DNA of 64,000 bases from Tricholoma matsutake (GCA_026075535.2 AP026539.1:9672001-9736000), one strand, 5' to 3'. Counted from the stretch's first letter, positions 41,923 through 54,518 are shown. The notes: a model not told the origin generated them from the letters alone. Numbers and translations: made by a program.

Positions 41923-43626
41923 ATGACTACACAAACCACTATGCCAGCTTGTGGTCATTTGACTGCTCCGAAATTTGACCCTACTCAACCTTGAGAGCTC
42001 TGATGATACTTTGAGGAGCTTGAATTATTGTTCCTGACCTGCAGCGTTACTGAATCCAACCTGATGAAGAAACACGCTTGTTGCTACCTCAACATCGACT
42101 CTTCTGAACTCTGGGAATCGCTTCCAGAATATCAGCCCGGCACTTCATTCAACGAGTTTCGAATGGCAGTACATAAACTTTATCCTGGCTTGGAAGATGA
42201 ACACAAGTGGAGCATATCGGACATAGACAAATTAGTGGGAGAACAGCTACATGTTGGGATATTCGACATGAACGATCTAGGAATGTATCATCAGGCATTC
42301 TACAACATTACTCACTTTTTACAAGCAAAGAATAGGATCTTGGAAGCCAAGCAAAGCAGAGCTTACATTCAAGGATTCCAACCCGGCTTATGGACTCGAA
42401 TTGCACGACGACTCGAACTCAAATTTCCCGATCATTATCCCGACAATCCATATCCGCTCAATGACATTCACAATGCAGCAAAATTTGTACTAGCAGGCTC
42501 TAACACATCGAACTCGGTAATCCACCAATCGACTTCTTCATTGCACTCAACATTGAACATCGGAAATATGGTAACCTCATCACCTGGAACTATTACAATC
42601 AAAGCTGAAGATCTGAACGCAATGTTTGAACAATTTGCTAGCACCATCGCTATGCACATTGCAGGTACTAAATCAACTACAGCTCCTTGCACTAATTCGG
42701 CAGACAGACAGGCACACATTGATGCACTTCTTTGCATATTTTGTGGTTTATCAGGACATTTTATCCCTGACTGTTTGGTTTGTCAGTCATACTTGAACAA
42801 AGGGAAGTGTAAGCGAAAAACGGAAGGAAAGATCGTACTTCCAAATGAACAATTCACCCCTCGAAGTATTCCTGGCAGGTTTATCAAGGAACACATTGAC
42901 AAATGGTGGAAACAGAACCCAGACGCAACACCAGCAGCCACACTTTTATTCAGCATTGCACCGTCGGCACTTTTGACTTCGACTAATTTGACTTCAGCTG
43001 CGATCACTTTGATAATGGAGTCCGACGTAGTTTCTACATTGGCATCAGAAACAAAAGGAATTTATCATAACTCGATGCTGACATCTGACTCCGAAGAAAG
43101 AATAGCAGCTCTCGAGCGAGAGATATTTGCCCTTCGAAGTGGTAGACCATTCATGCATCCGAGCAACAAGGTTCGAAGTTCAGTTCCGGCCATGACAATC
43201 CCCGTTCCTGCATCTTCGACATCTACTGCCCCAATACCAGCACCATCGACATCTTCATCAACAACAGTCAACCCTTCGACTTCAACTATGGCTCCGACAT
43301 CGGCATCAACATTGACTTCTCCCGCTTTGACTACCTCGCCATCGACCACTGTACCCCCAACACAAACCTTGGTACACCCTTACACATCGGTCAGGGAGAA
43401 TGCCTATTTGCCACCACACAAAAGGAACTTTGATGGTGCATCGAAGGGTAAGGAGAAAGACAGACCATCGTATGCGACACAGGCACCGGTACAGAATAAG
43501 AAAATCGCCCACGATATCTTTTTGTGCTCAATGAAGATGCCAATCGCTATGCTTACATTGGAAGAACTACTCTCGCTATCACCCGAGGTTCGAATGAAAT
43601 GGAGAGAACAGGTCACACCAAAATGA
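41923..43626 (+). pseudogene. G4 gag
   Basis: A frame from ATG 41923 (MTTQTTMPACGHLTAPKFDP) to TGA 43624, with three early TGA codons (41992, 42001, 42004; QP-stop-EL-stop-stop-YFEELELLF), all at positions suiting Arg. Capsid-like helices (FEELELLFLTCSVTESN, LWESLPEYQPGTSFNEFRMA) are followed by an atypical knuckle, CIFCGLSGHFIPDC (about 42735), and a long Ser/Thr/Pro-rich tail (STSTAPIPAPSTSSSTT). No other frame breaks. The product would be about 567 residues before decay. Confidence 0.88.
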
Positions 43627-45063
43627 GTACCACAAACTGGAAACAACACCACAAACATGTTCAGTCCTGATGCAATTATTGTGCCCAACCTGTATGAGAC
43701 CTATATTAGCAGTCTCCGACCCAGTGAAATCCCTCAGCGATTTGTCATCGCTAAAGAAACTTCCTCAATTAGATCAGTTATTATGGATGTTCAGGGTAAC
43801 AACAAGGTAGAAAGCATCGTCGATCCTAGTTCCTCAATCATATCGATGGCCGAAGATGTCTGCCACAAACTTGGTCTAGCATACAACTCCTTGATTCGGC
43901 TTCTGATGCAGTCTGCCAATGGCACTGTGGATGAAACACTCGGTTTAGCATGCAACGTGCCTTGCAATCTTGGCAGAATCACCCTATACATGCAGATACA
44001 TGTTATTTGGGACCCAGCTTATGATATTCTACTCAGATGACCTTTCAACGTCTTAATGGAAAGTGTCATTAGAAATTATCGGAATGAAGCCCAAACAATC
44101 ACAATCTGCGATCCAAACTCAACTTGGACTGCTACCATTCCTTCGATCCCTAGATCGCACCATCATCGAAAAGTAGTTCATGAGGATTTTCAGCGCTAGA
44201 GAATGAAATTTTGGAACAGTGCACTTTCATTATTTTGTTCAACTCTTCTGACTCCTCTATATTTATCGAACACACTGCAAATATCCCCAAAATTCACTCC
44301 AAAGAATTATCTGCAACACTTTCTGACTTACATTTATCTGCATGCGACGAGTTCCACGTTCCTTGAAACGCCTTGAAGGTGTTCATACCTATGCAAACTT
44401 CTTCATCGTATGTTTCCCCTTCCTCAGTTGTTTCCGACAATTGCCAGTCTAGTTATTTATTGATGAAGAAGAAGTATAAACCAGTCGCACAGAAGGTCCG
44501 TCCAATTGTGGCCGAACTACCTGATCAATTTCGAATTATTTGACACATCAAGGGTGATCCCCTCAAAGACATGCCTCCACTAAATCCCCATCCCCGATAT
44601 TCAAACCAACTCCTTGATATAACCTCGAACACAAAAACATCATCGATCGAAATCATCCAGGCAATTTTCTATGGCCTCAAGAATGAGACCTCATGCATGA
44701 TTTTATTCGAAACCAGCAAGCAGGGTTTGCATGGACTGAAAACAAATGAGGAAGTTTTCGACCTGATTTCTTCCCCCCTATCAAGTTCCCAGTCATCCCT
44801 CACACTCCTTGGGTCGAGCATAATATCCCCATACCTCCTGGTCTGTATGAACAGATCTGTGAAATGCTGGAAAAGAAGATCAAAGCAGGAGTCTATGAGT
44901 CGTCGAACTTGTCATATCAATCGTGATGGTTTTGCATTGCAAAGAAAGATGCAAAATCACTTCAAATAGTCCACAGTCTCGAGCCGCTAAACCAAGTTAT
45001 GATTCAGCACTCAGGCATTGTCCCAGTCCCTGAGCATTTAGCCGAAGCATTTGGGGGACATGC
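43627..45063 (+). pseudogene. G4 protease and RT N-terminus
   Basis: MDVQGNNKVESIVDPSSSIISM (43780-43850) is a divergent retropepsin site, with DPSS where the other families have DSG. After a decayed linker, the RT entrance is readable in pieces: IKAGVYESSN, SLEPLNQVMIQHSG, VPEHLAEAFGG (44870-45059). The coding stops at the solo LTR insertion and resumes at 46245. Confidence 0.82.
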
Positions 45064-46240
45064 TGATGATACTCAACCTGGGAAAACCACCAAAACAGCT
45101 GATGAGGCAACCGATGATATTTGCATGAGTCAGAGGAAGGGTGCGAGACATTCCAAATGTTCATGGTCCAACCTATGGGAAGACAACTAGCTGTTACTAG
45201 TTGTAAAGGTAGTTCTATAAGACAGGAAGGTGTTTGGTGTGGTCCGATGGAGTATTGATCAATATCGAGGACAATTGATGTTTATCATCAATGGTCATTG
45301 TGTGAATTCTGAGGACCTTTTGGTAGGTCGATAGTATACGAAAGCTTTAGCCGATGGCTAGGAAGTGTTGGGATAGTTACTAGTGCTAACAATAAGAAGG
45401 TTGAAAGAGGATCGAGGACGAGGATGATTGCAGAGGTTTCTCGTCGATTGAGAAAACTTGTAGAAGCTTAGATTGTTTTAGAGAATAGATCAAATTCTTA
45501 GAACTCTGTATGAGGCGATATGTGAAGACGATTTCTTATTATTTCCAAGTAGATACTACAGAGTTTTATATGTTTTAAAAGAAACTTCCTAAAATGGTAT
45601 AAGAAACATGTGTAGAACATGAGGCAAAAGATATGAGTTAAGGCATGAGGCCAAAAAGGAGACTGGAATCCAAACAAGAAAGAGATATATCATATGATGA
45701 AGGAGTAATAAAGGGTATAGAACTAATAAGGGACTGTCCTTTGTGTATAAACTGCGCTAAGTCTCACAATAATCCATCCAGTGGGTTCTGTACACGATAG
45801 GGACTTGGAACAAGGCTGACCTATTATCAGCAGGTTTGAGCACGAGTTGGAATACTCCCTGGTGCATGGTTTTCCACCATTTAGATAATGAATGCAGCGC
45901 CCAATGTCGCTCGTAGTCTCTCAATATTGATCGATAATGCTCGACAATGGTCGACAATGGTCGAGGATGTTTGATCGTGGTCACGGTTGTTTGAAGTTGA
46001 TTGGGGATGTTTGATGTTCATTCAGAGGGATCTTAGGGGCTTTCGAGGTAGTCCTAAGGTTGTGCGATGTGGTTTCTCAGTACTATCAATGTTGCTGGTG
46101 ATGTTTCAATGTGGTTGATATGATATCACGATTGATAGACTGGGTCGTGCTGCATCTGGGACATTGTAGGAGTTAGCCGATGTGATTAGAATGTGGTTGA
46201 AATGGTGAGTCGGCCTTTGAGCCGAAGAGACAACCTATCA
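45064..46240 (-). mobile_element. Inverted solo LTR of the G4 family
   Basis: 1,177 bp with ends TGATGATACTCAACC...GAGACAACCTATCA: the reverse complement of the G4 LTR (50711-51854). Flanks ATGC (45060-45063) and GTGC (46241-46244) are a 4-bp target duplication differing by one CpG-type transition. The sequence without the insert reads FGGRACGGMLDLYV, the expected RT. Confidence 0.88.
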
Positions 46241-46244
46241 GTGC

Positions 46245-48760
46245 TTGTGGTGGGATGTTGGATTTATATGTCGCATTCGACGAAAGGCTTGTAGCTGAAT
46301 CTTCTCGAGATCTAATGACTTTCCAGACCCCATTCGGCGCACTTCAAATTGTCACCCTTCTGATGGGTTGGACGAACTCAGTTCTGATCTTACATGATGA
46401 TGTCACATTCATCCTACAACCCAAAGTCCCTCATATCATGATCCCTTATATCGATGACACACCAGTGAAGGGTCCAAAATCGGAATATCGAACAATCAGT
46501 GGGTCTTATGAAATGATTGCCAACAACCCAGGCATTCAATGATTTGTATGGGAGCATTTTGAGAACCTGAACCGCATCGTCCAGCGCATGAAGTATTGTG
46601 GTGGAACATTCTCAGGTCCAAAGTTATTTGCTTGTGTCCCCAAAATAATTGTTTTAGGTCATTGATGCAATATTCAAGGTTGAATGGCTGACCCAACATG
46701 TATCAATAAGATTCAGAAGTGGGGTCTGTGTCGTATGCTCATGGAAGTTGAGGTGTTCTTAGGAACGATTGGAGTTTGTTGAATTTTTATTCAGAGTTTT
46801 GCACATCGAGCAGCCACACTAATCAACCTTACTCAAAAAGATGTACCCTTTGAATTCAGCCCATCTCAGGTAGCAGTGCAAGAAGATCTCAAGCAAGCAC
46901 TGCTAAACTCGCCAGTGATTCGAGCAATTGACTATACCTCGAACACCCCAGTCATCCTCGCAGTCAACATATTGAGCATCACGATTGGCTATTTCCTAGC
47001 GCAATGTGACCACAATAATCCTTGAAAACAATACTACAGTTGATTCAGTTCACTCACACTTAACAACTGCGAATCCCAGTTCTCACAACTGAAACTCAAA
47101 CTTTATGGTCTATATCGAGCTCTTGGTGCACTTCAATTGTATTTGATAGGGGTGCGAAACCTTATCGTCAAAGTCGATGCAAGATATATCAAATGCATGC
47201 TCTCAAATCCCAATATCGTGCCTGCATCAATCAATGGATTGTTTCAATTCTAATGTTCCACTTCACCCTAGTTCATGTTGCAGGTATGCACCATGGGCCA
47301 GATGGTCTTTTGTGACATCCTCAACAAACTGAAGATGCCAATATTGAAGTAGAAGAAGAATTTGGCGACTGAATCGACAAACTACATGGTTTCATTCACC
47401 AAATAAACCTGATTTCAATTTGACCTTTCCCCTCTCACCCAACTTATCCAACTTTTGCCCAAGCCTCAGATTTCAGTAAGGGGGAGGATGCTTCATATGA
47501 AGACATACCTCGATCGGACAAAGTGAAGAAAGAAGATGAATGATTGCTGCTCATTCATAGATGGTTAGACGACATGGTGCAACCCCCAAATCTATCAGAT
47601 ACTGAGTACACTACCTTTGTGCAATATTGCACCAAGTTCTTCATAGATTCTGGAAAACTATGGCAAAAAGATCGTCAGGGAGAACACAAGCTCATCACGA
47701 TCCCAGAACGTTGCATCGATATTATCCAGTCATTGCACAACCATATCGGACACAAAATGATCTTTGCCATGAAATCTCACATTGCCCTATGATTCTGGTG
47801 GCCCAACCTGAAAGCTGATATCGCATGGTACATCTGAATATGCCATTACTGTCAGTTGTGACAGACTCAAAATCTCCTTATTCCACCAATTGTTGCCACC
47901 CCCGCCCCTCTATTCGGAAAAGTCTACATCAACACAATGCACATGCCACCTTCTGGCAGATATTGCTATATAGTACAAGGTCGATGTTTGATATTGTACT
48001 GGCCGGAATTCAGGATGCTTCACAAGGAAACAGTGAAGACCATTGGCGATTGGATCTTCAAAGAAATCATTTGTTGATGGGGCTCACTTTACAAAATCGT
48101 TACTGACAACGGCCCAGCCTTTCTTGCTGCTCTCAAATACTTGGCGAAGCGATATCATATCAATCACATTCGGATAAGTGGGTACAATTCTCACACCAAC
48201 GGCCTCATCGAACGAGCCCACTTCGACGTTTGACAGTCACTCTACAAGGCCATCAATGGCGATCAAACTCGATGGTCAGTGGGGACCTACTCGGTCTTTT
48301 GGGCAGAACGCATCACAGTTCAAAAATGAATGGGCTGTTCGCCCCATTTTGCAATCACAGGTTCTCATCCACTCATCCCTCTCAACATCTCAGAAGCGAC
48401 ATATCTACAGCCGCCACCCAACTCAATACTCTCCTCCACTGATCTCATTGCCCGACGCACTATCGCACTACAGAAATGCTTGACTGATCTTAAAGTACTC
48501 TACTCTAGAGTCTGCACCACTCAACAAGAAGCTGCGAAATGCTTCAAAGAAGTTCGCAAGCGAATGATTTGAGACTACAATTTCGAAAAGGGTGACCTCG
48601 TACTCATGCGAAACACACAGATCGGGAAAGCTCTTAATTGAAAAATGCAAGCTCGATATCTCAGCCCACTCATTGTTATCACATGAAACTACAGTGGCGC
48701 TTATATTCTTTGTGAGCTTGATGGTTCAGTTCTTCATTGACCAGTAGCTGCTTTCTGAGT
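46245..48760 (+). pseudogene. G4 RT, RNase H and integrase
   Basis: RT resumes with GGMLDLYVAFDERLV and TFQTPFGALQIVTLLMGWTN, active site YIDD (near 46450). RNase H-like DARYIKCMLSNPN and HGPDGL; integrase finger (HNHIGHKMIFAMKSHI, CHYCQL); core VTDNGPAFLAALKYLAKRYH and SGYNSHTNGLIERAHFDV; C-terminus GDLVLMRNTQIGKALN and GAYILCELDGSVLH. Many TGA codons interrupt (for example at about 46541, 47026 and 48232), several where Arg is expected. The order is that of a known Agaricomycete gypsy lineage. Confidence 0.88.
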
Positions 48761-49822
48761 TCTACCCTATCTAGCACGAAAAATGATTCCCCTTCTTCGG
48801 TATCAACAATTGTTGGCTCGAACAACTTCGAACAACATCGGACATTGACGGAGACATCGACAAAGGCATTCCTGACCTCGATGAAGACGAATAGAGCATT
48901 TTGCTTTTCTTTTTCTTACTTGCGATATTGAAACAAACTCTCAATCTTATAACAGTATACTATTACAAGTTGCGATATCGTTCAAAACATGTTTGCGCAA
49001 GCTCGATGGGGTTTTTCGGCTATGAAGGAGTTCTGAGCCTTTCCCCTATGTCTCGTTTTGATAACTCGTCCATCTTACTTTCTTTTTCTTTTTCTCTCCT
49101 ATGTTTCTTCGCACATATCTTACATTTCTTGGCTTTGAGTATATGCAATATTTTGCATTTCAAACTTATTTCGCTCAGACACAAGAAAAATGATAAAATT
49201 AAAACAATAAAACAAATGTCTACTGGGATCCCTCCCACTTCCTCTCCAACACCTCGATTTCCTCCATCAAAACCTCCACCTCTAGTTTTTTCCGCACCAG
49301 GACTTCCACGAGATATCAACGACGGAGTCTTGCTGCATCCAACTGCGTCATCTCATCCTCCACCGCCATTGACGCCCCCTTGACCAGGCCCACGACCTCG
49401 GGTTCGACTTCTTGCTCTCTAGCTTACCCCTCCCCCTTCCCCTTGTCCTTCTCAGCTGACTTTGTCTTTGCCTTCACCATTTGTTTTGGGTGCTTGTCAA
49501 CTTTTGAGGGCCCAGCCTCTGCATTTGGGATGGGCTGGATAGCCCGGATGCATACCGCTAAGTCATACAGATTAGCAATCATACTGGTTATCAAGAAGAA
49601 TCACTTACTATGTCTTGGAGTCAACACCTCCGGAGACTCCTCAGTAACCTTTGTAGCTTGTTTAGAGCCCACCTTTTTCCTCGACTCGCCTCGATGGAGT
49701 CCTCACCTTGACACTCCCTCCCAGTAACACCCCTGAAGCCCTTGAGTGCATCACTTGCACTTTGGGGCGCCCTCCTCGATGATGCATTCCTGGGACATCC
49801 TCAGTCCTGCGCAACAATCACA
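48761..49822. other. G4 post-pol region
   Basis: Contains the end of the integrase tail and low-complexity Pro/Ser-coding stretches. No separate gene is supported on the plus strand. The minus strand may continue the antisense ORF downstream (49020-49319: Gly-rich GGGFDGGNRGVGEEVGG). Confidence 0.45.
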
Positions 49823-50341
49823 CTAAAGCAATATCGAAAGCCTGATTAGTCTGAATGATATCAAAAGAAAATGAATACTTTCCACCCCATGGAAGGTGAT
49901 CAGCTCACCTTCCTCTAGCCACACACGCTTCACGACCATGGGCTCCTCATCCAGCTCATCCTCACCCTCCTCCTCCTTGTCCATCTCGTCCGCCTTCCTC
50001 TTCTCAATGATTTCCTCAATGACCAGTAAGTCATTGGCCAGATGTTCCTTGTCTGGGGCCTTGTCCCAATTGATAGAGAGATGCATCACCTTGAGCACAG
50101 CTGTACAATTGTGGAACTCGTCCTTTGAAATGCTTTTGGTGCGAACCTTGGCCAAGAATGCTCGATGCGCCTCAACCAGTGCGTCCCATCGCTCCTCAAT
50201 CCTCTTTGCCTGGGCCTTGATGGCCACTTGCTGAGCAATTTGCTCTTCCTCCTTCTGCCTCTCTTCCTCGATTGTCCTCAAATACTCCTCAAAAAGATAC
50301 TTCCCACCCCATGAAACCCAATCCTCATGAGCAAAAGGCAT
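49823..50341 (-). CDS. Antisense coiled-coil ORF of G4
   Basis: 172 open codons on the minus strand between pol and the 3' LTR: MPFAHEDWVSWGGKYLFEEY, then a highly charged coiled coil (TIEEERQKEEEQIAQQVAIK, KRIEERWDALVEAHRAFLAK) and an acidic patch (DEMDKEEEGEDELDEEPMVV). A possible first exon (MSILAELAIPILDQAKSMPK, ATG near 50555) is separated by an intron-like gap. It occupies the same place and orientation as the antisense ORF of G1, but shares no obvious sequence beyond coiled-coil character. Function unknown. Confidence 0.6.
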   Translation of the reverse strand: MPFAHEDWVSWGGKYLFEEYLRTIEEERQKEEEQIAQQVAIKAQAKRIEERWDALVEAHRAFLAKVRTKSISKDEFHNCTAVLKVMHLSINWDKAPDKEHLANDLLVIEEIIEKRKADEMDKEEEGEDELDEEPMVVKRVWLEEGELITFHGVESIHFLLISFRLIRLSILL

Positions 50342-50710
50342 GAACAGGCTAGTTCCCTTGTCTAAAAATTGTCATATTCAGCCTATAAATGAGGTCAGGA
50401 AGCAGATTGAACAAAGAAAAAGGAAAAACACATCATTTTTTCACAGAAGTCACAACCCTACACCTTGAAGTTGAGATCTTCGGCTTTGCTAGCCTTGGGC
50501 ATCGATTTTGCTTGATCAAGAATAGGAATGGCAAGTTCAGCGAGGATAGACATGCTGTTGAAGTTTCGAAGAGAATGATGAAGGAGATTGAATAAGAAGG
50601 AGAAAAGTTCAAACCATGACACACCTTAAATCAATGATCAACAATGTCACATGACCCAGTTATCTTGGCTCAACTGACCGGGACAGTCAGAATTTCAGTA
50701 AGGGGGAGGA

Positions 50711-51854
50711 TGATAGGTTGTCTCCTCAGCTCAAAGGCCAATTCACCACTTTAACCACATTCTAATCACATTGGCTAACTCCTATGATGTCCCAGACACA
50801 GCGTGACCCAGTCTATCAATTGTGATATCATATCGACCATGTCGAAACATCACCAGCAACATCGATCGTACTGAGAAACCACATCGCACAACCTTAGGAC
50901 TACTTCGAAAGCCCCTAAGATCCCTCTAAATGACCATCGAACATTGTCGACCATCGTCGAGCATTATTGATCAATATTGAGAGACTATGAGCAACATTGG
51001 GCACTGCATTTGTTATCTATATGGTGGAATACCATGCGCCAGGAAGTATTCCAACTTGTGCTCAAACCTGCTGATAGTAGGTCAGCCTTGTTCCAAGTCC
51101 CTATCGTGTACAGAACCCGCTGGACAGATTATTGCGAGACTTAGCGCAGTTTATACACAAAGGACAGTCCCTTTTTAGTTCTATACCCTTTATTACTCTT
51201 TCATCATATGATATATCTCTTTCTTGTTCAGATTCCAGTCTCCTTTTTGGCCTCATGCCTTAACTCATATCTTTTGCCTCATGTTCTACACATGTTTCTC
51301 ATACCATTTTAGGAAGTTTCTTTAAAACATATAAAACTCTGTAGTATCTACTTGGAAATAACAAGAAATCGTCTTCACCTATCATCTCATATAAAGTTCT
51401 AAGAATCAGATCTATCTTCTAAACAATCGAAGCTTCTACGAGTTTTCTCAATCAATGAGAAACCTCTGTGATCATCCTTGTCCTCGATCCTCTTTTGACC
51501 CTGTCATCATTAGCACTAGAAACCATCTCAACACTTTGTAGCCATTGGCTATAGCCTTTGTATACTATCAACCTATCGAAAGGTCCTTGGAATTCACACT
51601 TTGACCATCAACAATAAAACTCATTCACTGTCGATCTTGTCGATCATCCTCAATATTGATTGGTACCCCATCAGACTGTGTCAAACACCTTCATCTCTTA
51701 TAGAACTACCTTTACAACTAGTACCAACTAGTTGTCCTCCCATAGGTTGGACTGCAAACATTCAGAACATCTCGCACCTTTCCTCTGACTCATGCAAATA
51801 TTATCGGTTGCCTCATCAGCTGTTTTGGTGGTTTTCCTGGGTTGAGTATCATCA
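50711..51854 (+). repeat. G4 3' LTR (1,144 bp)
   Basis: TGATAGGTTGTCTCC...GAGTATCATCA, preceded by the purine tract. It contains TCGACCATCGTCGAGC-like repeated words. Confidence 0.88.
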
Positions 51855-51959
51855 ATGGGTATGGTATGTCACAGGTCCAGCATTTCGGCAACCATACCCA
51901 TACCTGTCAAACCTGTGGGTTGTTTACTGCAGGTTTACCCATACCCATGCTACACCCTA
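51855..51959. mobile_element. Decayed MITE-like remnant
   Basis: ATGGGTATGGT and ACCATACCCAT form an inverted pair, and the right end reads GGGTGTAG-like on the minus strand (CTACACCCTA). It resembles the outer part of fragment E (4660-4740). Probably the end of a hAT-like element; the other end is missing. Confidence 0.4.
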
Positions 51960-52932
51960 CCAGTATATGTGAAGACTGCAAAAATCAAATAATAATCTAA
52001 AAATAGAAAAGGCAGAGATAGGCAGATCAAGGCTGCCAAATGACATCATACCAAGGGGTAGATGTCGGAAGGGGTGCTCTGCCTCTAAATATAAAACTGT
52101 CAACATGCACAAATGTGATAGAAAGGGAAATTAGTAATAAAATAAGGAAAAATCATAGAAAATGAAGAATAGAAGGAAATAAAGTGAGGAAAAATATAGA
52201 ACAAACATAAAAAATAGAAGAAACACACAGGGCACCCCCTGTGTTAAGGGCGAAGCCTCAACCACTCAATCTAGTCGATGTCGTTTAACGAGGTGCTTCC
52301 TCGATGAGTCATTCAGCACTAGTCTTACTCGGAACGTCCGACGTAAGATAGGTAGTGCACTCTAGCAGGGCTTCTGTGTAGAGTCATTCAGGTTCATGCA
52401 CTAAAGGGCTTCCTTAGTGGTTTTGAGTAAGTTCGCGAGTTGCAAGTTAAGGCTGTTAATTGCCTAGATCTAAACTAAGGACATCCCTACTATGAGTTGC
52501 AGTACTTATACTACAAGGGAAGTCCTTATCATCCAATCGGAAAGGTAGATGCATATCAAGTAAGAATAGAAACAATAGGCCTCATGCCTTGCATGAGGTG
52601 TCCAATGTCATGGAGTGCTGCAGCGCAGCATGTCAATCGTGAGAGTCTGATGTCATGGACCTCATGTCAAGAAGCTGTTGTATCGCAGCATGTGTGGGAG
52701 TGGGTTTGGGTGCATGGAGTCACCATGCATCAAGGGTGCCTTCCATGGGAAGGGGATTGAATGCATGCAGTCAGCATGCGTCGTGCGTGTGTCGGGTGTC
52801 AAGGACATGCCCTAGGCATGAATCATGGAGTGCCTCCTGTCTGGAGGGGATCATCGGGTTGGTCGGGTCGGTCGGGTTCCATGAGTTACAAGGAAAATTG
52901 TAACACCCTGAGTCCCCCATAGTCCCCTTACA
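51960..52932 (-). repeat. LTR X (minus) with nested G2-family solo LTR
   Basis: 51960-52241 and 52911-52932 together match the reverse complement of 60311-60603. The gap is a G2-family solo LTR at 52242-52905. Confidence 0.7.
52242..52905 (-). mobile_element. G2-family solo LTR, 5-bp TSD
   Basis: 664 bp, TGTTAAGGGCGAAGCC...AAAATTGTAACA, the reverse complement of the G2 LTR, between CCCTG repeats (52237-52241 and 52906-52910). No internal sequence remains, so it arose by LTR-LTR recombination. Confidence 0.92.
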
Positions 52933-52978
52933 CTGGCTTTCTGCTTCTTTTCCACCTTCTTGGTGGCTTGTTCATGCA

Positions 52979-53095
52979 CTAAGGGGCTTCCTTAGTAGTT
53001 TTGAGTAAGCTCACATACTAAGGGGCTTCCTTAGTAGTTTTGAGTAAGCTCACATACTAAGGGGCTTCCTTAGTAGTTTTGAGTGAGTTTGTGAG
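52979..53095. repeat. 39-bp triplication in the G2b LTR
   Basis: Three tandem units begin CTAAGGGGCTTCCTTAG at 52979, 53018 and 53057, each containing an AAGG...CCTT dyad. Complete G2 LTRs have a single unit (about 6010-6040). Confidence 0.9.
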
Positions 53096-53303
53096 TTTGC
53101 AGGTTAAGGCTGTTAGATTGCCTAGATCTAAACTAAGGACATCTCTACTACAAGTCACAGTACTTATACTAGGAGAGAGGTCCTTATTGTCCAATCAGAA
53201 AGGTAGATGCATGTCAAGTAAGAATAGAAACAATAGTCCTCATGCCTCATGTGAGGCGTCCAATGTCATGGAGTGCTGCAGTGCAGCATGTCAATCATGG
53301 GAG

Positions 53304-54132
53304 TAGTGTTTAAAGGTCCGGTCCTATGAACTGGAAAAAGACCAAAACCTAACCGAACTGAACCAAAGTCTGGTTCACCAGGGGCTATTTATAGGACCGG
53401 TCTTTTGCAGTCCAGTTGCCAGTCTTTCACTTTGAAGAATATCATTGAACTGATGAAAACTGGTTTAAACCGGTTGTAACCGGTTCATATGTCACATAAG
53501 CTATACTCCCACATTTCCACACATAATTCCATTTTGCTCCCTGGATTATCGAAAACGGTTAAGAACTGAGAGAGATATGACCAAATACATTTTGATGTGA
53601 GTATTTTGTTGTGATTTGAGTAGTTGTGATTGTACTGCTTATACCTTGTGCTACAAAAATATTGGGCACAATTGGACATTATCCAGGGCAAAGGAATAAC
53701 ATACATAAATGTTTGTACCATGTGCATTTGATTCATTTAACACCTCTGACAAGTTGTAAATACACATGACAAACTACAAACTACAAACTACAAACTACAA
53801 ACTACAACATGTAATACAATGTACTTTTGTTCTGGTCATATCTCAGTCAAATCTTAATAAAATGTCTTAAAATTTGGACCAATCACTGGGAAATTACAAT
53901 GTCCAAGTGCCTACATAACGATTAAGCTGTCTGCATAATAGTTATTGAGAAACAGATAGGTTGTATTGGCACAACAAATTTTACAACAAAAAACCTGTTT
54001 GGACTGATATGGACCGGTCCTATGTGGTCCGGTTGCGGTCCATCAATATATGAATCGGTCCTGGACCGGTTGTGGTTCCGGTTGCCCCATATAGACGTAA
54101 AAAACCAGATTTAACTGGACCTTAAAACACTA
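53304..54132. mobile_element. hAT-like MITE C
   Basis: 829 bp between perfect 8-bp repeats CATGGGAG (53296-53303 and 54133-54140). The terminal inverted repeats are TAGTGTTTAAAGGTCC and, on the right, its complement-like TTAAAACACTA. It is rich in ACCGGT words (TGGACCGGTCC near 54010). No transposase. The (CAAACTA)n tract at 53768-53804 is internal. Confidence 0.9.
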
Positions 54133-54174
54133 CATGGGAGTCCAATGCTGTAATTTACCCTCCCCCACCTATTC

Positions 54175-54335
54175 CGGTCAGAGTCCAGTTATTCCAGTTG
54201 GAGTCCAGTTATTCCAGTTGGAGTCCAGTTATTCCGGTTGGAGTCCAATTATTCCAGTCAGAGTCCAGTTATTCCGATTGGAGTCCAGTTATTCTGGTCG
54301 GAGTCCAGTTATTCCAGTTATTCCAACCAGATTCT
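54175..54335. repeat. Subterminal 20-bp array in B
   Basis: About eight tandem units of GGAGTCCAGTTATTCCAGTT with variation at the last positions. Possibly transposase-binding sites; inferred from position only. Confidence 0.9.
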
Positions 54336-54431
54336 GGTTACTCCAGATCCTCAACTTAGAGTATATAGCCTAATGGATAGTCAAATTTCAAGTCTTAAGT
54401 TGTCAAAGTGCCTACAAAATATATTTGTGCA

Positions 54432-54518
54432 GAGTAAGGATTGAACTCAAGACATCTTGATTAGAGTGATCACATGACAAACCAAACATGTGTGCTTAAC
54501 CAGTTGAGCCACAGGAGA
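54432..54518 (-). other. tRNA-like module, left end of B
   Basis: Minus strand: A-box TGGCTCAACTGG (54500-54511), GTCATGTGATCA between, B-box GAGTTCAATCC (54438-54448). It shares CATGTGA with both modules of A. Confidence 0.7.

Larger units (their letters stand above)
38605..51854 (+). mobile_element. Ty3/Gypsy element G4, with two insertions
   Basis: 5' LTR remnant (38605-39423), leader, gag (41923-43626), protease, RT split by an inverted solo LTR (45064-46240), RNase H and integrase to about 48760, an antisense ORF (49823-50341), polypurine tract AAGGGGGAGGA and the 3' LTR at 50711-51854. Element A (39560-41715) lies in the leader. Premature stops in all frames are mainly TGA. The 5' LTR lacks about its first 320 bp. 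Confidence 0.88.
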
